DNA of 64,000 bases. Origin: an uncultured Christensenellaceae bacterium. GTDB taxonomy: Bacteria; Bacillota; Clostridia; Christensenellales; UBA3700. The notes under the pieces were generated by a model, which was not told where the DNA came from, ran no database searches, and worked only from the letters and a program-made list of their open reading frames with translations. Location of the stretch: the NCBI GenBank assembly GCA_944380285.1, contig CALWGZ010000002.1:62001-126000 (forward strand), given 5' to 3'. A program made the translations under genes and the position numbers. Of this stretch, positions 61,307 through 64,000 are shown one piece after another (the stretch's first letter is position 1; each line of letters opens with the position of its first letter).

Positions 61307-61439
61307 CCTTCAGAGGGCTTCGCCTGCGGCGAAAGCGGCTTACGCCGCCGAACTCTACGCTTCGCGTGAGAGATTCGGCGACTGTCTGAAGGTACACCAA
61401 ACGCAAAAGCGACACGTTTGACCGTGTCGCTTTTGCGTT
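61307..61439. repeat. Hairpin-rich 140-bp repeat, copy 4, joined to the tRNA-Lys gene
   Basis: Core 61307-61392 with ends CCTTCAGAG and TCTGAAGG. Its trailing hairpin is the terminator-like palindrome at 61395-61444, which runs into the 3' end of tRNA-Lys(CTT); the tRNA end itself reads CCTTCAGAG on the plus strand, the same as the repeat end. Confidence 0.85.
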
Positions 61440-61444
61440 TGGTG
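61395..61444 (-). terminator. Long palindrome at the 3' end of the tRNA cluster
   Basis: 22-bp perfect arms (61395-61416 and 61423-61444) with a six-base loop, and after one mismatch eight further paired bases on each side. The right arm includes the CCA end of tRNA-Lys(CTT). On the minus strand the second arm supplies only internal TTTT, so it is an atypical terminator. Confidence 0.65.
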
Positions 61445-61515
61445 CACCTTCAGAGACTCGAACTCTGGACCCACTGATTAAGAGTCAGTTGCTCTACCAA
61501 CTGAGCTAAAGGTGC
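61440..61515 (-). tRNA. tRNA-Lys (anticodon CTT)
   Basis: Full cloverleaf on the minus strand: acceptor GCACCTT/AAGGTGC, anticodon stem ACTGA/TCAGT around CTCTTAA, TTCGAGT T-loop, encoded CCA. Last of the second tRNA transcript. Confidence 0.95.
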
Positions 61516-61517
61516 GT

Positions 61518-61592
61518 TGGAGCGAGAGACGAGATTCGAACTCGCGACATTTGCCTTGGCAAGGCAACGCTCTACCACTGAGCCACTCTCGC
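61518..61592 (-). tRNA. tRNA-Gly (anticodon GCC)
   Basis: Acceptor GCGAGAG/CTCTCGC, anticodon stem TTGCC/GGCAA around TTGCCAA, TTCGAAT T-loop, encoded TCCA end. Two bases from tRNA-Lys(CTT). Confidence 0.95.
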
Positions 61593-61610
61593 ATTTTGTG
61601 TTCATCCGGA

Positions 61611-61694
61611 TGGTGCGGATGAAGAGACTCGAACTCCCATGTCGTGGACACCGGATCCTAAGTCCGGCGCGTCTGCCAATTCCGCCACATCCGC
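61611..61694 (-). tRNA. tRNA-Leu (anticodon TAG)
   Basis: 84 bases, with the long variable arm of class II tRNAs. Acceptor GCGGATG/CATCCGC, anticodon stem CCGGA/TCCGG around CTTAGGA, encoded CCA. Confidence 0.95.
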
Positions 61695-61699
61695 TTGTT

Positions 61700-61775
61700 T
61701 GGTGACCCATCCGAGAATCGAACTCGGGACACCATGATTAAAAGTCATGTGCTCTACCGACTGAGCTAATGGGTC
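61700..61775 (-). tRNA. tRNA-Lys (anticodon TTT)
   Basis: Acceptor GACCCAT/ATGGGTC, anticodon stem CATGA/TCATG around CTTTTAA, TTCGATT T-loop, encoded CCA. First gene of the second tRNA transcript. Confidence 0.95.
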
Positions 61776-61788
61776 AAAAGCATTGACT

Positions 61789-61817
61789 ATTGTAACTCAT
61801 CGTCGAACAAAAAGCAA
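61789..61817 (-). promoter_or_regulatory. Promoter of the Lys-Leu-Gly-Lys tRNA operon
   Basis: Minus strand TTGCTT (61817-61812), 17-base spacer, TACAAT (61794-61789), in the 77-base gap between the two tRNA groups. Confidence 0.65.
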
Positions 61818-61852
61818 GCGTTTGAAGGCAGTCGAGCCTATATTTTTTTGTT

Positions 61853-61928
61853 TGGCAGGGGTGGAAGGATTTGAACCCTCACATGCTTGAGTCAGAGTCA
61901 AGTGCCTTAACCATTTGGCGACACCCCT
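61853..61928 (-). tRNA. tRNA-Gln (anticodon CTG)
   Basis: Acceptor AGGGGTG/CACCCCT, anticodon stem CTTGA/TCAAG around CTCTGAC, encoded GCCA end. Last of the first tRNA transcript. Confidence 0.95.
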
Positions 61929-61941
61929 ATATTTTCCAGGC

Positions 61942-62016
61942 TGGCAGGGGTAGCAGGATTCGAACCTACGCATATCAGAGTCAAAGTCTGATGCCTTACC
62001 GCTTGGCGATACCCCT
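61942..62016 (-). tRNA. tRNA-Gln (anticodon TTG)
   Basis: Acceptor AGGGGTA/TACCCCT, anticodon stem TCAGA/TCTGA around CTTTGAC, encoded GCCA end. Closely related to its neighbour, so the two Gln isoacceptors probably arose by duplication. Confidence 0.95.
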
Positions 62017-62028
62017 ATATTTCGTTAG

Positions 62029-62106
62029 TGGGGTGAGTAGAGGGATTCGAACCCTCGGCCTCAAGAGTCACAATCTTGCGCTCTAACCAACTGAGCTATA
62101 CCCACC
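62029..62106 (-). tRNA. tRNA-His (anticodon GTG)
   Basis: Acceptor GTGGGTA/TACTCAC with one G-T pair, encoded extra G at -1 and C at 73 as required for histidine tRNA, anticodon stem CAAGA/TCTTG around TTGTGAC, encoded CCA. Confidence 0.95.
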
Positions 62107-62110
62107 GCAA

Positions 62111-62187
62111 TGGCGAGCCTGAAGGGATTTGAACCCCCGACACACGGCTTAGAAGGCCGTTGCTCTATCCAGCTGAGCTACAGGCTC
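62111..62187 (-). tRNA. tRNA-Arg (anticodon TCT)
   Basis: Acceptor GAGCCTG/CAGGCTC, anticodon stem ACGGC/GCCGT around CTTCTAA, TTCAAAT T-loop, encoded GCCA. Confidence 0.95.
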
Positions 62188-62191
62188 AAAA

Positions 62192-62265
62192 TGGAGCGGG
62201 TGATGGGAATCGAACCCACACGACCAGCTTGGAAGGCTGGGATTCTACCATTGAACTACACCCGC
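62192..62265 (-). tRNA. tRNA-Gly (anticodon TCC)
   Basis: Acceptor GCGGGTG/CACCCGC, anticodon stem CCAGC/GCTGG around CTTCCAA, TTCGATT T-loop, encoded TCCA. First gene of the tRNA cluster. Confidence 0.95.
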
Positions 62266-62288
62266 ATCACATTCCGTGACGCTTGTAT

Positions 62289-62317
62289 ATTTTAGCAAAA
62301 GCCGCCGCGCTTGTCAA
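62289..62317 (-). promoter_or_regulatory. Promoter of the Gly-Arg-His-Gln-Gln tRNA operon
   Basis: Minus strand TTGACA (62317-62312), 17-base spacer, TAAAAT (62294-62289). The stretch 62318-62500 holds nothing else I can identify. Confidence 0.8.
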
Positions 62318-62501
62318 CAATATGCATTTATTTTGTCAAAGAAATCTTGCCAAAGTAGCGCCGCGGCATTGAAAGCCGATTTTTTATGCCGTCTTGCTCG
62401 GCGCATCTTGCTTCAAGCCGCGCTCTTTTCGGGCGCAAAATACCCACCGCACGCAATTGAGTGGAACATCTTGGTTTGCCTCAAAAGTTTGCACAAGCCC
62501 C

Positions 62502-62530
62502 TTGACGTAACGCTTTTTGCGCTATATAAT
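62502..62530 (+). promoter_or_regulatory. Promoter of the pyridoxamine kinase gene
   Basis: TTGACG at 62502-62507, 17-base spacer, TATAAT at 62525-62530. Confidence 0.8.
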
Positions 62531-62564
62531 ATGGCTATACGCCCCGATGGGCGACGGAGGAACT

Positions 62565-63422
62565 ATGAAAGATCCCAAAGTTTTGACCATTCAAGATCTG
62601 TCCTGCTACGGACAGTGTTCGCTCACCGTCGCGCTGCCGATCATCTCGGCGTGCGGCATCGAGACCGCCGTCATCCCGACAGCGGTATTGTCCACCCATA
62701 CCGCATTCAAGGCGGGCTGGACCTTCCGCGATCTGACCGACGACATCGCGCCCATCTCCGCGCATTGGCAGAAGGAGGGGCTGAAATTCGACTGCATCTA
62801 CACCGGCTATTTGGGCAGTCCGCGTCAGGTCGATCTCATCCTCGACGCGATCGACAAACACCTCGCACCCAAAGGCCGCGTCGTCGTCGATCCCGCGATG
62901 GCGGACGGCGGCAAACTGTATGCCGGCTTTGCGCCCGACTTCCCGTCCCATATGGCGCGCCTTTGCTCCGCCGCGGACATCATCCTGCCCAACATCACTG
63001 AGGCATGCCTGATGACCGGCAAGGAGTTCAAGACGGAATACGACCAAGGCTATATCGAAGACCTGCTCACCGCGTTGAGCAAGCTCGGCTGCCGCCACGT
63101 CGTGTTGACGGGCGTGTCGTTTGACCCCGAAAAATTGGGCGTCGCCGTCCACGACTGCAAAAGCGGCGAGACGCTCTACTACTTCAACGCCAAGCTGCCG
63201 CGTATGTCGCACGGCACCGGCGACGTATATGCGTCCTCTTTTGTCGGCGCGCTCATGCGCGGGATGAACATCTTCGACAGCGCCGCCCTCGCCGCCGACT
63301 ATACGGTCGAGACGATACGCCTGACGATGGACGACGATTCACATTGGTACGGCGTCAAGTTTGAAAAGGCGATCCCCATGCTGATCGGCAGGATCGACGC
63401 CGCGACAGGCAGCGACGACTGA
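62565..63422 (+). CDS. pdxY: Pyridoxamine/pyridoxal kinase
   Basis: 285 residues from the ATG at 62565 (GGAGG upstream). Ribokinase-like fold: KVLTIQDLSCYGQCSLTVALP is the PdxK/PdxY start, TGYLGSPRQVD near 85 the substrate loop, VVVDPAMADGGKLY near 105, and the C-terminal MSHGTGDVYASSFVGALMRG near 215-234 with the GTGD anion hole and catalytic Asp. It phosphorylates B6 vitamers to supply PLP, needed by SerC and ThrC encoded here. Single gene. Confidence 0.92.
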   Translation: MKDPKVLTIQDLSCYGQCSLTVALPIISACGIETAVIPTAVLSTHTAFKAGWTFRDLTDDIAPISAHWQKEGLKFDCIYTGYLGSPRQVDLILDAIDKHLAPKGRVVVDPAMADGGKLYAGFAPDFPSHMARLCSAADIILPNITEACLMTGKEFKTEYDQGYIEDLLTALSKLGCRHVVLTGVSFDPEKLGVAVHDCKSGETLYYFNAKLPRMSHGTGDVYASSFVGALMRGMNIFDSAALAADYTVETIRLTMDDDSHWYGVKFEKAIPMLIGRIDAATGSDD

Positions 63423-63435
63423 CCTCAAAAAATGC

Positions 63436-63468
63436 GACCGCCGAGAGCGCTCTCGGCGGTCTTTTTTT
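63436..63468 (+). terminator. Terminator of pdxY
   Basis: Perfect 13-bp arms GACCGCCGAGAGC (63436-63448) and complement (63449-63461), then seven T. Confidence 0.95.
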
Positions 63469-63486
63469 GCGATATGTATCGCGATA

Positions 63487-64000
63487 TCACCTCTTTTTGT
63501 TCCCTTTTCGCGCTTTGACATATTCCGCCGCAAGCCTTGCGGTCTCGCGGTCGACGCGCCGACTGTCTCGCATCTTTCCGGCGCACATCGCAGACGCCGC
63601 CTCGTTCATCGCACCCGACGTCAAGATCTTCGATCCCGCGCCTTTGACCTTCGCTTCGAGCGTACACACGAGCCACGCCGCGCCCATGTCGACATAGTAT
63701 CCGCGTGCACGTATCCCCCTCACGACGTCGCCGATCTCCTCGGCGTATTCCTCTTTGCAAAAGCAGCTCTCTATCGCAATGAGCCCGAACCTCGCCTTGA
63801 ACGGCTCTCGCGCCGTGGCGAACTCCTTCATCGCGTCGAACTCTTCCCTCTTTTTGAATCTGAGACACGAACAGGCGATGTCGCACAGCGCCCAATCGTC
63901 TATGAGCGCCGCATACCCGTCCAACATCTTCACCTTTTGCCCAAGCGGCGCCTTTGAGCCCGCGATCAAAATGCCTTTGAGCATCACATGCTCGTAGCAC
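63487..64000 (-). CDS. AlkD-like DNA alkylation repair protein, C-terminal part (gene continues off the right edge)
   Basis: The last 170 codons are present; the frame is open to the edge, so the 5' part is missing. The sequence YEHVMLKGILIAG, then LIDDWALCDIACSCLRF and RFGLIAIESCF, follows the HEAT-like helical repeats of the AlkD/DNA-alkylation-repair family, in which the Trp and Asp of the IDNWAxCD-like motif contact alkylated bases. The C-terminal KARKGNKKR tail is basic. These glycosylases remove N3/N7-alkylated purines. Confidence 0.85.
   Translation of the reverse strand, partial: CYEHVMLKGILIAGSKAPLGQKVKMLDGYAALIDDWALCDIACSCLRFKKREEFDAMKEFATAREPFKARFGLIAIESCFCKEEYAEEIGDVVRGIRARGYYVDMGAAWLVCTLEAKVKGAGSKILTSGAMNEAASAMCAGKMRDSRRVDRETARLAAEYVKARKGNKKR

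Noticed and set aside
61076..61415. Small Arg- and Ser-rich reading frames inside the hairpin repeats
   Set aside because: They arise from the repeated palindromes, recur in each copy with frame changes, and lack ribosome sites.
60885..61453. CRISPR array
   Set aside because: Units are contiguous copies of 139-142 bp with no unique spacers, and no cas genes are near.

Overview
The window reads as a chromosome segment of an anaerobic, Gram-positive-type bacterium of the Clostridia (Bacillota), probably an uncultured gut lineage of fairly high GC. The evidence is the gene content: RNase J, a ylb-type cluster (rpmF, tmcAL/ylbM, ylbJ, coaD, rsmD), the plsX-rnc-smc-ftsY operon, DUF1385-prmC-prfA, an Re-citrate-synthase-type enzyme, GTP-dependent PEP carboxykinase, an oxygen-reducing flavodiiron protein, a radical-SAM sulfatase-maturating enzyme and a glycyl-radical-type small protein. 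A YlbJ homologue hints at a sporulating ancestry. Most promoters I could read have the vegetative -35/-10 pattern with a 17-base spacer.

Layout. 1-4.8 kb: 5' end of RNase J, a sugar nucleotidyltransferase, the serC-serA operon and a PlsC-like acyltransferase. 4.8-13.1 kb: an MMPL/RND exporter, pckG, a secreted HtrA-like lipoprotein protease, then a redox locus in which a Crp/Fnr regulator stands divergent from a stand-alone NrdD-like glycyl-radical domain followed by fprA. 13.2-18.4 kb: anSME with its membrane-anchored sulfatase, threonine synthase and a small P-loop protein. 18.5-25 kb: DUF1385-prmC-prfA-Re-citrate synthase, rpmE, galU. 25-33.7 kb: BioY with an unusual C-terminal extension, then plsX-rnc-smc-ftsY-aldo/keto reductase, and rpmF. 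33.8-42.6 kb: pta-ackA, tmcAL-ylbJ, and the operon aconitase, 5-formyl-THF cyclo-ligase, an in-frame RsmD-CoaD fusion and a coiled-coil protein.

42.7-50.7 kb is an AT-richer accessory island. A four-gene operon encodes three large surface lipoproteins (two with InlB/Listeria-Bacteroides-type repeats, one with FN3-like repeats) and a membrane HEXXH protease. A DNA-invertase-type serine recombinase is divergent from it. Between them a 98-bp segment with outward promoters is bounded by perfect 17-bp inverted repeats, each centred in a 26-bp imperfect dyad. This looks like a phase-variable promoter switch and is the most interesting object in the window.

50.7-64 kb: a DUF2156-like protein, the operon hypothetical-rdgB-yfcE-typA, a zinc alcohol dehydrogenase, tandem ATP-grasp ligases, and an ECF sigma/membrane anti-sigma/lipoprotein module in which the last two share an ectodomain. 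Then come four tandem copies of a 140-bp hairpin-rich repeat against a nine-tRNA cluster, pyridoxamine kinase, and the 3' part of an AlkD-like DNA alkylation repair gene that leaves the window. Three genes (the MMPL exporter, bioY and the 51.7-kb membrane protein) have good -35/-10 boxes ending six or seven bases before ATG and no ribosome binding site, so they are probably read from leaderless mRNAs.
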